A stretch of DNA of 64,000 nt from Clostridium sp. (GTDB lineage: Bacteria > Bacillota > Clostridia > Clostridiales > Clostridiaceae). Numbering within the stretch: position 1 is the stretch's first letter; the number at the start of each line of letters is the position of its first letter. Made by a program: the position numbers and the translations under genes. Of the stretch, positions 7,678 to 16,329 are shown piece by piece. The notes below the pieces were generated by a model. That model made no database searches. It worked only from the letters and a program-made list of their open reading frames with translations, and had not been told where the DNA came from. The stretch spans positions 1 to 64,000 of the forward strand of contig SVCL01000010.1 in NCBI GenBank assembly GCA_015058405.1, written 5' to 3'.

Positions 7678-9972
7678 ATGATGAGTATAGAGATAAAAAA
7701 GTCTGTAAGAGAATTTGTGGAACTTGTTTTAAAGTCAGGAAGTTTAGATAATAGATTTACTACAAATGTACGTGCGATAGAAGGTGTAAGAGCTCACCAA
7801 AAATTACAAAAGAGTAATGAAAAACTTTATAAAAAATATGAAAAGGAAGTTTATTTAAAGACAGATATATATATGGAACATTTTACTCTACATTTAGATG
7901 GAAGATGCGATGGAATCATTGAAGATAATAATGATGTTATAGTAGAAGAAATTAAATCAACTTATGTACCTTTAGTTGATATTTATGAAGATTTCAACAT
8001 AATGCATTGGTGTCAAGGGAAAATATATGCTTATATTCTTTGTAAAGATAGAGGACTAGAAAATATCTATGTTCAGCTTAGTTATTATAATTTAGATACA
8101 GATGAAGTAAAATCTTTTTTGAAGAAATTTTCATATGATGATTTAAAGTTATATGTTGAGGAGCTAGTTTCTATTTATAAAAAATATATAGAATTAGATA
8201 TAAATCATAAACAAAAAAGAAATGAATCTATAAAAAAAGTTAAGTTTCCATTCGAAAGTTATAGAAAAGGACAATTAGATCTTATAAAAGCATGTTATGG
8301 CACAGTAAGAGATGAAAAAATTATTTTTTTGCAAGCACCAACTGGTACTGGTAAGACTATTTCTACTCTTTACTCTAGTATTAAGGCTTTAAGAGAAGGT
8401 TATGGAGAAAAGATTTTTTATTTAACTGCAAAGAATATAAATAGAAGAGTAGCTGAAGATACTATAGGTAAATTAGTAAAACAAAACTTGAAGTTAAAAA
8501 CCATATCTATATTAGCAAAAGAAAAAATGTGCATTAATAATGTTTTTAGTTGTAATGAAGAAGAATGTATATATGCAAAAAAATATTATGATAAGTTAAA
8601 AAATGTGCTTTTAAATATATTAGAAGATAGTGAGGAATTTAGTACAGATAAATTACTTGAGTACGGAAAAAAATATGAAGTATGTCCTTTTGAGCTAGGG
8701 CTAGATTTAATAGAGTGGTGTGATTGTGTAATTTGTGATTATAACTACATTTTTGATCCTAAGGTTTATTTGAGAAGAATATGTGATGAAAATGGAGAAA
8801 GTAATATTGTATTAGTTGATGAAGCACATAATTTAGTGGATAGGGCAAGGAATAATTATAGTGCAAAACTTTTCAAAAGTAAATTTATATCATTAAAGAA
8901 AGAAGTTAGAGGTGTTATTCCTAAATTATATAAGCATATAAATAAGGTGATGAGATTATTTGTAGAAGAGGAGAGTAGTTTCGAGTTCGAGAAAAGGAAG
9001 TATATTAATTATAACGAAATTCCCAAGGAGATATGCAAGGAATTAAGATTAATTAATAGGGAAATAGAAGATATATTAAGTAGAAAAGATAAATTAAGTT
9101 TTAACGAATTACTTCTGGAAGTGTATTTTGATATAAGTAATTTTTTGAATATTTCAGAATTATACGATGATAAATATACTACCTATGTTCAAAAAGATAA
9201 AAATGAATTGATTATAGCTTTGTTTTGTATAGATCCAGCTAGTAAACTTAGAGAAACTATGAATAAATTTAGGAGTGTAGTTCTATTTTCGGCTACATTA
9301 TCACCATTTGAGTATTTTATAAGAATTTTGGGAGGAAATAAGGATGATTATAGGTTAAAGCTAAAATCGCCTTTTCCAGAAGAAAATATAAATGTATATT
9401 TATATAAAGGTAATACTAGATATGTAGCTAGAGAAAAAACTTTATCAGAAATATGCAAGAAAATATTTAAATTTATAAATATGGTTAAGGGAAATTATTT
9501 GGTGTTTTTTCCTTCATATGAGTACTTGAGTCTTGCAAAAAAACATATAGAAGAAAACTATAATTATAATAATATTTTATTTCAAGATAGTATTATGAAT
9601 GATAATGAACGAAGTGATTTTATTAGTCAGTTTACAGAAGAGAGTAATATTGTTGCTTTTTGCGTATTAGGAGGATTATTTTCAGAAGGAATTGATCTGC
9701 CAGGAAGTAGACTTATAGGAACAGTTATAGTTGGTATTGGGTATCCTAAAATATCATTAGAGGGTAACTTAATTAAAAGTTATTTTAAAGAAGATGGAGA
9801 AAAAGTTGCATATATATATCCTGGAATGAATAAAGTTATGCAAGCTGGAGGAAGAGTAATCAGGTCAGAGTCGGATAAGGGAAATATATTGTTAATAGAT
9901 GATAGATATTTAAATAAACAGTATTATGAATTATTACCAGGGGAGTGGAAACCTTTAATTAATATAAAATAA
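7678..9972 (+). CDS. ATP-dependent DNA helicase, XPD/DinG type, with N-terminal PD-(D/E)xK-like domain
   Basis: The 764-residue protein combines a nuclease-like N-terminal domain and an SF2 iron-sulfur helicase. Residues about 75-110 show LHLDGRCDGII and EEIKSTY, the Asp and Glu-x-Lys of a PD-(D/E)xK core. Walker A is APTGTGKT near residue 218 and the DEAH box (LVDEAHN) is near 380. Four cysteines between them (MCINNVFSC, EECIY, YEVCPFE) probably bind a 4Fe-4S cluster as in XPD. Motifs GGLFSEGIDLPG and QAGGRVIRS close the second RecA domain. It likely unwinds 5'-tailed DNA in repair. The start follows AAGGTG, with two adjacent ATG codons. Confidence 0.9.
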   Translation: MMSIEIKKSVREFVELVLKSGSLDNRFTTNVRAIEGVRAHQKLQKSNEKLYKKYEKEVYLKTDIYMEHFTLHLDGRCDGIIEDNNDVIVEEIKSTYVPLVDIYEDFNIMHWCQGKIYAYILCKDRGLENIYVQLSYYNLDTDEVKSFLKKFSYDDLKLYVEELVSIYKKYIELDINHKQKRNESIKKVKFPFESYRKGQLDLIKACYGTVRDEKIIFLQAPTGTGKTISTLYSSIKALREGYGEKIFYLTAKNINRRVAEDTIGKLVKQNLKLKTISILAKEKMCINNVFSCNEEECIYAKKYYDKLKNVLLNILEDSEEFSTDKLLEYGKKYEVCPFELGLDLIEWCDCVICDYNYIFDPKVYLRRICDENGESNIVLVDEAHNLVDRARNNYSAKLFKSKFISLKKEVRGVIPKLYKHINKVMRLFVEEESSFEFEKRKYINYNEIPKEICKELRLINREIEDILSRKDKLSFNELLLEVYFDISNFLNISELYDDKYTTYVQKDKNELIIALFCIDPASKLRETMNKFRSVVLFSATLSPFEYFIRILGGNKDDYRLKLKSPFPEENINVYLYKGNTRYVAREKTLSEICKKIFKFINMVKGNYLVFFPSYEYLSLAKKHIEENYNYNNILFQDSIMNDNERSDFISQFTEESNIVAFCVLGGLFSEGIDLPGSRLIGTVIVGIGYPKISLEGNLIKSYFKEDGEKVAYIYPGMNKVMQAGGRVIRSESDKGNILLIDDRYLNKQYYELLPGEWKPLINIK

Positions 9973-9999
9973 AAATATAGTAGGATAATTGGTGATGGT

Positions 10000-10833
10000 A
10001 TGGAGAAAAAAAAGAGGTCTAAGTTAGACTCATTAATACATTTAGTAGTTAAAATTAAACGAGATGATATATTTGCTTTATCATCTCAGTTAGCATATTA
10101 TTTGGTTCTATCTTTTTTTCCTTTTTTGATTTTTTTATTTACATTGATAAGTTTTAGTAATTTAAATACAGAAGTTATTCTTGAGGCGTTAGATACAATG
10201 TTACCTACTTCTGTATTTGAATTAACTCAAAGTATAATAGTGGAAGTTTTAGAAACGCAAAGTACCGGAGTTTTAGGAATTTCTTTAGTTTTAGCAATCT
10301 GGACAGCATCTTCAGGAGCAAGGGCTGTGTTTAAGGGAGTAAATAAAGCGTATAACATTAAAGAAGAAAGAAATTACTTTGCAAGAACTATTATCTCATT
10401 TATTAGTACAATAGGATTAGCGATTACAGTTTTATTATCATTAGCATTATTAGTTTTTGGTGATGTTATAAGCAATCATTTACTTGAAGTATTACCTTTT
10501 AGACAAGTGGTAATTATAATATGGAATATATTACGATATGGTGTGATTTTATTTATACTAATATTTATTTTTGCATTTATATATAAATATACCCCTTCTA
10601 AGAAGGTGAGATGGAGAGATGTATTACCAGGATCAATTTTTGCAGCGATAGGATGGGTTTTATTATCTAGAGGTTTTTCTTTTTATATAAATAATTATAG
10701 TAATTATTCAAGGTTTTATGGAAGTTTAGCTGCAGTATTTGTTCTTATGATATGGTTATTTTTAACTTCTCTTATTTTTATGTTTGGAGTTGAAATAAAT
10801 TCTGTTAAGGTTAAAGGCAAGGAATTAATATAG
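10000..10833 (+). CDS. YihY/BrkB family inner membrane protein
   Basis: The 277-residue protein is a multispan membrane protein of the YihY/BrkB family, long misannotated as ribonuclease BN. It has about six hydrophobic helices. The family signatures are LAYYLVLSFFPFLIFL near residue 30, IWTASSGARAVFKGVNKAYN near 105, and WRDVLPGSIFAAIGWVLLS with FYGSLAAVFVLMIWLF toward the end. Its transport role, if any, is not settled. It starts 28 bases after the helicase stop and may share its transcript. Confidence 0.9.
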   Translation: MEKKKRSKLDSLIHLVVKIKRDDIFALSSQLAYYLVLSFFPFLIFLFTLISFSNLNTEVILEALDTMLPTSVFELTQSIIVEVLETQSTGVLGISLVLAIWTASSGARAVFKGVNKAYNIKEERNYFARTIISFISTIGLAITVLLSLALLVFGDVISNHLLEVLPFRQVVIIIWNILRYGVILFILIFIFAFIYKYTPSKKVRWRDVLPGSIFAAIGWVLLSRGFSFYINNYSNYSRFYGSLAAVFVLMIWLFLTSLIFMFGVEINSVKVKGKELI

Positions 10834-10910
10834 AAAAATAAGAAAAATGTGAATATAAAATTTTATTTGTGTCAACACTTAAGAAATGAAAATATTCAGG
10901 AGGTGTTGAT

Positions 10911-11249
10911 ATGAATAAAATAATATTATTAGGAAGACTTATAAGAGATCCTGAACTTAGGACTGTTGAAACAGGAGATAAAGTATTTACTAAATTTATA
11001 ATTGCAGTAGAAAGAAATTTTAAATCAGCTGACGGAACTAGAAAAGCTGATCTTATTCCAGTAACTGTCTGGGGAAAAAAGGCTGAAATAATATGTACTT
11101 ATTTAAGAAAGGGAAGTAATATTAGTCTAAGCGGTAGATTAAGAACTGGAAGTTATGAAGATAAGGATGGTAATAAAAAGTATATAGCAGAAGTAATAGC
11201 TGAGGATTTTAAATTTGTAGGTGGGAAGAAAGTTGAAAGTAATGAATAA
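10911..11249 (+). CDS. ssb: Short single-stranded DNA-binding protein
   Basis: The 112-residue protein is a single OB-fold SSB. It begins MNKIILLGRLIRDPELR and continues through VTVWGKKAEIICTYLRKGS and ISLSGRLRTGSYEDKDG, all standard SSB blocks. It stops right after the OB fold at KVESNE, so it lacks the disordered linker and acidic DDDIPF-type tail that recruits partners. It is therefore probably a secondary SSB and not the essential replication protein, which normally lies in the rpsF-ssb-rpsR operon. A good AGGAGGTG site precedes the start. Confidence 0.9.
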   Translation: MNKIILLGRLIRDPELRTVETGDKVFTKFIIAVERNFKSADGTRKADLIPVTVWGKKAEIICTYLRKGSNISLSGRLRTGSYEDKDGNKKYIAEVIAEDFKFVGGKKVESNE

Positions 11250-11579
11250 AAATTTCAACCAATGAAAATATGTTATAATTAGTATGTGTTAACGTATTCA
11301 TTTCAATTATAGTATAAGAAGGTATTAAAAAAGGCAGGCTGTAATATGTCTGCTTTTTTAATATTAAGGAATGTTTATAGATTTTTTTATTTGTCGACAT
11401 TTAATAAATTAATATATGAAGGATAAAGAAAATAAATAGAAGGAAGGGTAAGATTAGGTTTTTTTATGTCATTAAATAAGTAAAATTTTTTTAGAAGAAG
11501 GACAGCCTTTGACAATGTTTTAATGTTTACTGTGCTAATATTATGTAATGTAAGGGCGAGGTGCTAGGGGGGGATATTA
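11250..11579 (+). other. Intergenic region with a possible short transcript
   Basis: The 330-base gap contains an extended -10 match, TGTTATAAT at 11271-11279, and a terminator 50 bases later, which together would make an RNA of about 75 bases. Further on are TGTCGACA (11393-11400), one base from a Spo0A box on either strand, and TTGACA at 11509-11514 with no well-placed -10 (TGCTAATAT is 18-21 bases away). No protein-like frame was seen. Confidence 0.4.
11327..11360 (+). terminator. Terminator after ssb
   Basis: AAAAAAGGCAG pairs with CTGCTTTTTT, with one bulged G, around a short loop. The T run is part of the arm. Confidence 0.72.
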
Positions 11580-11864
11580 TTGTTAATACAAAAAAGTATA
11601 AAAACTAATTATTCTAATGGATTAGAAAGGATTTATATTTATAAGATAACAGAACAATTAGAAAAAAGCGTTCATGAATATGGAATAGAAATAGAGCTAA
11701 AAGATATTATGAAGGGAGAATATATAAAAAATATAAAAGAAGAAGTAAAAAATATATCAACAAAGAAAGAAGAAGTTTTAGATATTTTACAATTACTATG
11801 CAAGAATGAAGCATCGCCTGTTCATTTATTAGATATACTACAAGATTATGTAGAGGCGATGTAA
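11580..11864 (+). CDS. Small DUF6514-like protein of unknown function
   Basis: The 94-residue protein begins at TTG with a strong AGGGGGGG site seven bases upstream. It has no signal peptide or membrane helix. The pattern is a short beta-rich N terminus with EYGIEIELKD, then a Lys-rich helix, then a C-terminal block LCKNEASPVHLLDILQDYV. This resembles the small clostridial family DUF6514, from memory. It sits just upstream of acpS with a 34-base gap, but nothing links it to fatty acid synthesis. Its long leader suggests separate regulation. Confidence 0.7.
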   Translation: MLIQKSIKTNYSNGLERIYIYKITEQLEKSVHEYGIEIELKDIMKGEYIKNIKEEVKNISTKKEEVLDILQLLCKNEASPVHLLDILQDYVEAM

Positions 11865-11898
11865 AACCATATAGTTTTTAAATAATGAGGAGGAACAT

Positions 11899-12288
11899 AT
11901 GATAATAGGTGTAGGAACAGATATTGTAGAAGTAGAAAGAATTAAAATGGTAGTTGAGAGAACTCCAAGCTTTTTAAAAAAAGCATTTACAGATAAAGAA
12001 ATTGAATATTTCAGTTTTAAAAAGAACAAGTATGAAAGTATAGCAGGAGCATTTGCTTCTAAGGAAGCTGTAAGTAAAGCTTTAAATACAGGAATTAGAG
12101 GATTTTCGTTACAGGACATTGAAGTGATTCATGATGAATTAGGTAAACCTGAAATTAAATTAAGTGAAAAAATAATTAATAGGTTTAATTTACTTAATCA
12201 TAATATACATGTTTCAATTTCTCATACTGAAGCTAATGCCATTGCGTTTGTTGTAATTGAAGAGGTGTTAAGTAGTGGAGATTTTTAG
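11899..12288 (+). CDS. acpS: Holo-[acyl-carrier-protein] synthase
   Basis: The 129-residue protein transfers 4'-phosphopantetheine from CoA to acyl carrier protein, switching on fatty acid synthesis. Magnesium-binding Asp sits in GVGTDIVEVERI near residue 8, with Glu in FASKEAVSKAL near 57-60. The C-terminal half has HVSISHTEANAIAFVV. Length is normal for trimeric bacterial AcpS. The 3' end overlaps the next gene by 14 bases, which implies translational coupling. Confidence 0.95.
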   Translation: MIIGVGTDIVEVERIKMVVERTPSFLKKAFTDKEIEYFSFKKNKYESIAGAFASKEAVSKALNTGIRGFSLQDIEVIHDELGKPEIKLSEKIINRFNLLNHNIHVSISHTEANAIAFVVIEEVLSSGDF

Positions 12289-13771
12289 TGCTAGTGGATC
12301 AAAGATGTTAGATAGTGAAACTATTAATACTATAGGAATACCAAGTATAGTATTAATGGAAAATGCAGCTGAAGGAATATTTAATAGAATAGTACATAAA
12401 GGCGAAAAATTCATCTTTTTTTGTGGAGTTGGAAATAATGGAGGAGATGGATTAGCTATAGCTAGAAAGCTTATTTTGGCAGGAAAGACAGTGTATATAT
12501 ATGTATGTGGTAGTATTCTAAAAGCAAGTAATGAATTTAATATTAATTATAGGATTTTAATTAATATGGGAATTGTAATAAATGAAGTTAGTATAGAACA
12601 ATTAGAAGATGTTGGTAAGTATATAAAAGAAAGTGATGTAGTTGTTGATGCAATAATGGGAGTAGGTTTAAATAGAGGTATAGAAGGAGATTTGTATAGT
12701 ATAATACAAGCTATTAATAAATATTCTAAACATACAATATCTATTGATATTCCTACAGGTCTAGATTGCAATTTAGGAAAGGAACTTAATATAGCAGTAA
12801 GAGCTAAAGAGACATTTACTATAGAAGTTATGAAAAAGGGGTTCTTTAGTTTAGACGCTAAGAAGTTTTTAGGTAATGTATATATTGTGCCTATAGGTAT
12901 TCCTAAGGCAATTAAAGAAAAATATACAGAAAATATTTTTTTATTAAGTAGAGATGATTATAAAAAAATTCTTCCTGTTAGAAATTTGTATGGACATAAG
13001 GGTAACTATGGAAAAGTTTTAATATTAGCAGGCAGTAAGGGAATGACTGGTGCAGCATATATTACTACTGAATCTGTAGTTAGATCAGGAGCAGGTCTTG
13101 TAAACTTATTAGTAGAAGAGGAAATACAAGGTATATTAGCAAATAAGTTAATAGAGGCAATGACCATTACTTATAACGAGGAAGAAAAGATAGATAGATT
13201 AATAAGAGATGTAGATGTAATAATATGTGGACCAGGATTAAGTAAAAGAGATAATAATAGAAAAATGTTAATAAGATGTATAAAAAATAGTAAGTGTCCT
13301 ATGGTAATGGATGCAGATGCGTTAAATATTATCAGCGAGGAAAGTGAATTACTAAGTTATATAGAAGGAAGAGCTATTTTTACACCACATCCAGGAGAGA
13401 TGTCTAGATTAGTAAAGCAAACAATAAAAGAAGTAGAAGAAAATAGAATAGATGTTTGTAAGAAATATTCTGGAGAAAATAATATAATAACTGTTTTAAA
13501 AGGCTATAATACTGTTATTTCTAATGGAAGTAGTGTGGTAATAAATGAAACAGGAAGTAGTAAGATAGCTTCAGGAGGAATGGGAGATTGTCTTACAGGA
13601 ATAGTCGGAGGACTGGTAGCACAAGGTATTAATTTATATGACAGTGCAAAATTAGGAGTGTATATACATGGTCTAATAGGTGATGAGTTAGGTAAAGATA
13701 GGTATTGCGTTAATGCAAGAGATATAATAGAAGAATTGCCTAAAGCATTAGAGAATATATTAAAAAATTAG
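12275..13771 (+). CDS. nnr: Bifunctional NAD(P)H-hydrate epimerase / ADP-dependent NAD(P)H-hydrate dehydratase
   Basis: The 498-residue fusion repairs hydrated NADH and NADPH. The N-terminal YjeF_N domain (about 1-210) epimerises the hydrates and carries GVGNNGGDGLAIARKL and DAIMGVGLNRGIEG. The C-terminal ribokinase-like domain (about 225-498) dehydrates them and carries GHKGNYGKVLILAGSKG, ADALNI, TPHPGEM and ASGGMGDCLTGIVGG. The start is GTG inside the end of acpS, with AGAGGTG as ribosome site. The acpS-nnr pairing is common in Firmicutes. Confidence 0.95.
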   Translation: MEIFSASGSKMLDSETINTIGIPSIVLMENAAEGIFNRIVHKGEKFIFFCGVGNNGGDGLAIARKLILAGKTVYIYVCGSILKASNEFNINYRILINMGIVINEVSIEQLEDVGKYIKESDVVVDAIMGVGLNRGIEGDLYSIIQAINKYSKHTISIDIPTGLDCNLGKELNIAVRAKETFTIEVMKKGFFSLDAKKFLGNVYIVPIGIPKAIKEKYTENIFLLSRDDYKKILPVRNLYGHKGNYGKVLILAGSKGMTGAAYITTESVVRSGAGLVNLLVEEEIQGILANKLIEAMTITYNEEEKIDRLIRDVDVIICGPGLSKRDNNRKMLIRCIKNSKCPMVMDADALNIISEESELLSYIEGRAIFTPHPGEMSRLVKQTIKEVEENRIDVCKKYSGENNIITVLKGYNTVISNGSSVVINETGSSKIASGGMGDCLTGIVGGLVAQGINLYDSAKLGVYIHGLIGDELGKDRYCVNARDIIEELPKALENILKN

Positions 13772-13829
13772 AATAATTATTGTCTTAATGTAATATTAGT
13801 AATAGTAAGTAATTTACATTGGAGGCAAT

Positions 13830-14441
13830 ATGAAACTTAAATCTAAATCCAGAAATAAAAAATTATTATTACTTTTATGTATACCTTTCATTGCAATAAT
13901 AGCTGTAATAATATTTAGGTATGTATATAAGCCTAGTAATGAAGAAATTTTATCATATGTAAAAGATGCAAAACAATATTCATCAAAGGTAAGGTATACA
14001 ATAACAAATTCAAAAGGTAAATATACAGAAGATACTACTCTTTATTATAGTAAAGATCGTGGGATGAGGATAGAATTTGGCCAGGATAGAGTTAAAATTT
14101 ATAAAGATGGCTTTATAAGTATGAATGATAATGGAGATAAATATGAAATTGAGGAAAACTTTGATGAGGTATATCCATTAGCGTTCACTAGCAGTTTGTT
14201 ATCGAATAATATAGAAAGTATAACAGATGGAAGTGAAGAATGGGGGGATACAGAATACTTAGAAGTTAAAATTACCCTTCCATTTAAAAATAATCACATT
14301 AATTGGGCTAAGCTATATATAAACAAAAAAGATAAGAGTCCTATTGGAACTAAGATATATGATGTAAACAATAAAGAAAAGTTGACAATTATATATAAAG
14401 ATTTTAATTATTTGGATGAAATAGACGAAACATTATTTTAG
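13830..14441 (+). CDS. Membrane-anchored LolA-like protein (GerS/YdcC type)
   Basis: The 203-residue protein has a basic N terminus, one hydrophobic segment (about 12-30) and an extracytoplasmic beta-rich domain. Position and pattern fit the LolA-like YdcC of B. subtilis and GerS of Clostridioides difficile, a lipoprotein needed for spore cortex degradation. The run LLLLLC has Leu directly before Cys, a poor lipobox, so here it may be anchored by the helix. The usual neighbours acpS, nnr and mazEF are present, which supports the call more than sequence alone does. Confidence 0.65.
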   Translation: MKLKSKSRNKKLLLLLCIPFIAIIAVIIFRYVYKPSNEEILSYVKDAKQYSSKVRYTITNSKGKYTEDTTLYYSKDRGMRIEFGQDRVKIYKDGFISMNDNGDKYEIEENFDEVYPLAFTSSLLSNNIESITDGSEEWGDTEYLEVKITLPFKNNHINWAKLYINKKDKSPIGTKIYDVNNKEKLTIIYKDFNYLDEIDETLF

Positions 14442-14581
14442 TTAGGAACTTATGATAAGTAGTATATATTATATAAAATTTATGTATTCTAATTATTAAA
14501 AAATTAATTCACAACTTAGAAAAAATAAATGGTAGTTCTTGTTCGATAAAAATACAAAAATAGAAAAAATACTTAAATCCT

Positions 14582-14611
14582 TTGACATGATGACATTAAT
14601 TGAAATATAAT
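14582..14611 (+). promoter_or_regulatory. Sigma-A promoter of the toxin-antitoxin pair
   Basis: A perfect TTGACA (14582-14587) and a perfect TATAAT (14606-14611) lie 18 bases apart, 40 bases before the antitoxin ATG. The pair therefore has its own strong promoter and does not depend on acpS-nnr transcription. Confidence 0.75.
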
Positions 14612-14650
14612 TTATTTATACATAAACTCTTACTACCAGGGGGAATAAAA

Positions 14651-14878
14651 ATGTCATCATTATGGAGAATTAAAAAAAAAATGAAAAATAAAAAAAGTAG
14701 TATATTATTTAATAGGGATTTAATACAATATAACGAGGAGCAAGATAGTTTAGAGAGTGATAACTCTATGAAAATAGGGTATATGGAAATGGGAGAAATC
14801 AATTTACAGCTCGCTATAGATAATGGAAGTGAATTAGTTGATATTAATAATTATGAGACATGGCTTTGCGGAGTGTGA
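14651..14878 (+). CDS. EndoAI/MazE-type antitoxin with intact toxin-binding tail but no visible DNA-binding domain
   Basis: The 75-residue protein precedes mazF, whose ribosome site lies inside its stop region. Residues 43-75 start [12 protein letters not shown] and match the C-terminal tail of B. subtilis EndoAI (GYMEMAKINL in that protein, from memory), the part that wraps the toxin. EndoAI's first 50 residues are a ribbon-helix-helix. Here residues 1-42 are short and basic ([15 protein letters not shown]) then acidic, with no beta strand plus two-helix pattern. The start at 14651 has AGGGGGAA upstream. It should neutralise the toxin but probably not autorepress in the usual way. Confidence 0.8.
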   Translation: MSSLWRIKKKMKNKKSSILFNRDLIQYNEEQDSLESDNSMKIGYMEMGEINLQLAIDNGSELVDINNYETWLCGV

Positions 14879-14886
14879 TTTTTCAA

Positions 14887-15240
14887 ATGACGACTATGGT
14901 AGTAAAAAGAGGAGATATTTTCTATGCTGATTTAAGTCCTGTAATAGGTTCAGAGCAAGGTGGAATAAGACCTGTAATAATATTACAGAATGATATAGGA
15001 AATAGGTATAGTCCAACAGTAATTATTGCAGCTATAACTTCACAGATTAATAAAGCAAAATTACCTACTCATGTAGAAATATCCTCTGAAGATTATGGTT
15101 TAAATAGAGATTCTGTTGTTCTTTTAGAGCAAATTAGAACTTTGGATAAAAAAAGATTAAAAGAAAAGATAGGGCATATGACAGATAGTGATATGTTAAA
15201 AGTTAATAAAGCACTATTAATAAGTTTTAGTTTAGCGTAA
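14887..15240 (+). CDS. mazF: MazF/EndoA-type mRNA interferase toxin
   Basis: The 117-residue toxin is a PemK/MazF-fold endoribonuclease that cuts single-stranded RNA, at UACAU in Bacillus EndoA. It is very close to that protein: [26 protein letters not shown] with catalytic Arg near 28, AAITSQ with catalytic Thr near 51, [10 protein letters not shown] and [10 protein letters not shown]. The start at 14887 is chosen because GGAGTG at 14870-14875 precedes it and overlaps the antitoxin stop; an ATG at 14896 is also possible. The close spacing fits coupled synthesis of antitoxin then toxin. Confidence 0.95.
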   Translation: MTTMVVKRGDIFYADLSPVIGSEQGGIRPVIILQNDIGNRYSPTVIIAAITSQINKAKLPTHVEISSEDYGLNRDSVVLLEQIRTLDKKRLKEKIGHMTDSDMLKVNKALLISFSLA

Positions 15241-15257
15241 AGATAAGCTTATTGATA

Positions 15258-15297
15258 TAAAAACGAAACAATATATAGAATTGTTTCGTTTTTTTTG
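15258..15297 (+). terminator. Terminator after mazF
   Basis: AAAACGAAACAAT pairs with ATTGTTTCGTTTT around a short AT loop and runs into eight T bases. Confidence 0.88.
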
Positions 15298-15356
15298 TGC
15301 AAAATAAAAAATATGAATTTAAACATATATGATTAGAAACCAATAAATTAAATAGT

Positions 15357-15468
15357 GTATACTATTTAAAGAAAAATAAATAAAAAGTAAGCATAAAATA
15401 ATTAATAGAGTATACAAAGTGAGAAAAATGTGTTACAATGACATTAAGAAATTTGATAAAATGTATAC
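15357..15468 (+). promoter_or_regulatory. Transketolase promoter with three GTATAC sites spaced exactly 53 bp
   Basis: The hexamer GTATAC occurs at 15357, 15410 and 15463, each 53 bases from the next, about five helical turns. An extended -10 (TGTTACAAT, 15431-15439) lies between the second and third copies. A -35-like TATACA at 15411-15416 sits inside the second copy with 17-base spacing. Outer copies read TGTATACTA. The layout fits an operator array, but the regulator is unknown. Confidence 0.5.
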
Positions 15469-15504
15469 TAAATTATATTTAACTATCTAGCAGGAGGAGT
15501 TATT

Positions 15505-16329
15505 ATGAAAAAGAATAAAGAAGAACTTATAGAAATTTCAAATATAATAAGAAAAGATATTATAGAAATGTTAACTGAATCAGGTTCCGGACATCCAGGA
15601 GGTTCTTTATCAGCAGCTGATATCTTAACAGCTTTATATTTCAACGAATTAAATGTTGATCCTAATAACGCAAAAGATGAGAATAGAGATAGATTTGTAT
15701 TATCAAAGGGACATGCCGCTCCAGTATTATATAGTGTTTTAGCTAGAAGAGGTTTTTTTGATACTGAAAGCTTAAAGACTTTAAGAAAGATAGGTTCTAG
15801 GTTACAAGGGCATCCAAATATGAATGACTTACCAGGAATAGATATGTCAACAGGATCATTAGGGCAAGGAACATCTGCTGCTGTTGGTATGGCGTTAGCT
15901 GGAAAGCTAGATAGAAAAGATTATAGAGTATATGCTGTTTTAGGAGACGGTGAATTAGAAGAAGGACAAATTTGGGAAGCAGCGATGGCAGCTGCACATT
16001 ACAAATTAGACAATTTAACTATATTTATAGATTTTAATGGCTTACAAATAGATGGAGATATAACTAAAGTAATGAATCCATCACCTATAGATAAAAAGTT
16101 TGAAGCTTTTGGTTGGAATGTACTAGTTATAGATGGACATAATTACGATGAAATATTAGAAGCTATTGAAAAAGCAAAAAACACAAAAGGAGTACCAACT
16201 GCTGTTATTTGTAAAACAGTAAAAGGAAAAGGTGTTTCATTTATGGAAAATGATGCATCATGGCATGGAAGTGCACCAAATAAAGAACAATGTGAAATAG
16301 CAGTTAAGGAATTAGGAGGAAATAGATAA
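15505..16329 (+). CDS. Transketolase, N-terminal (thiamine diphosphate) subunit
   Basis: The 274-residue protein is the N-terminal half of a split transketolase. It has SGHPGGSLSAADIL near residue 28, SKGHAAPVLY near 72, and the thiamine-diphosphate motif beginning GDGELEEGQ near 150 with FIDFNGLQIDG closing it. Transketolase moves two-carbon units between ketose and aldose phosphates in the pentose phosphate pathway. The partner gene begins within its stop codon (TAATG overlap), so the subunits are translationally coupled. Split transketolases are common in clostridia and archaea. Confidence 0.95.
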   Translation: MKKNKEELIEISNIIRKDIIEMLTESGSGHPGGSLSAADILTALYFNELNVDPNNAKDENRDRFVLSKGHAAPVLYSVLARRGFFDTESLKTLRKIGSRLQGHPNMNDLPGIDMSTGSLGQGTSAAVGMALAGKLDRKDYRVYAVLGDGELEEGQIWEAAMAAAHYKLDNLTIFIDFNGLQIDGDITKVMNPSPIDKKFEAFGWNVLVIDGHNYDEILEAIEKAKNTKGVPTAVICKTVKGKGVSFMENDASWHGSAPNKEQCEIAVKELGGNR

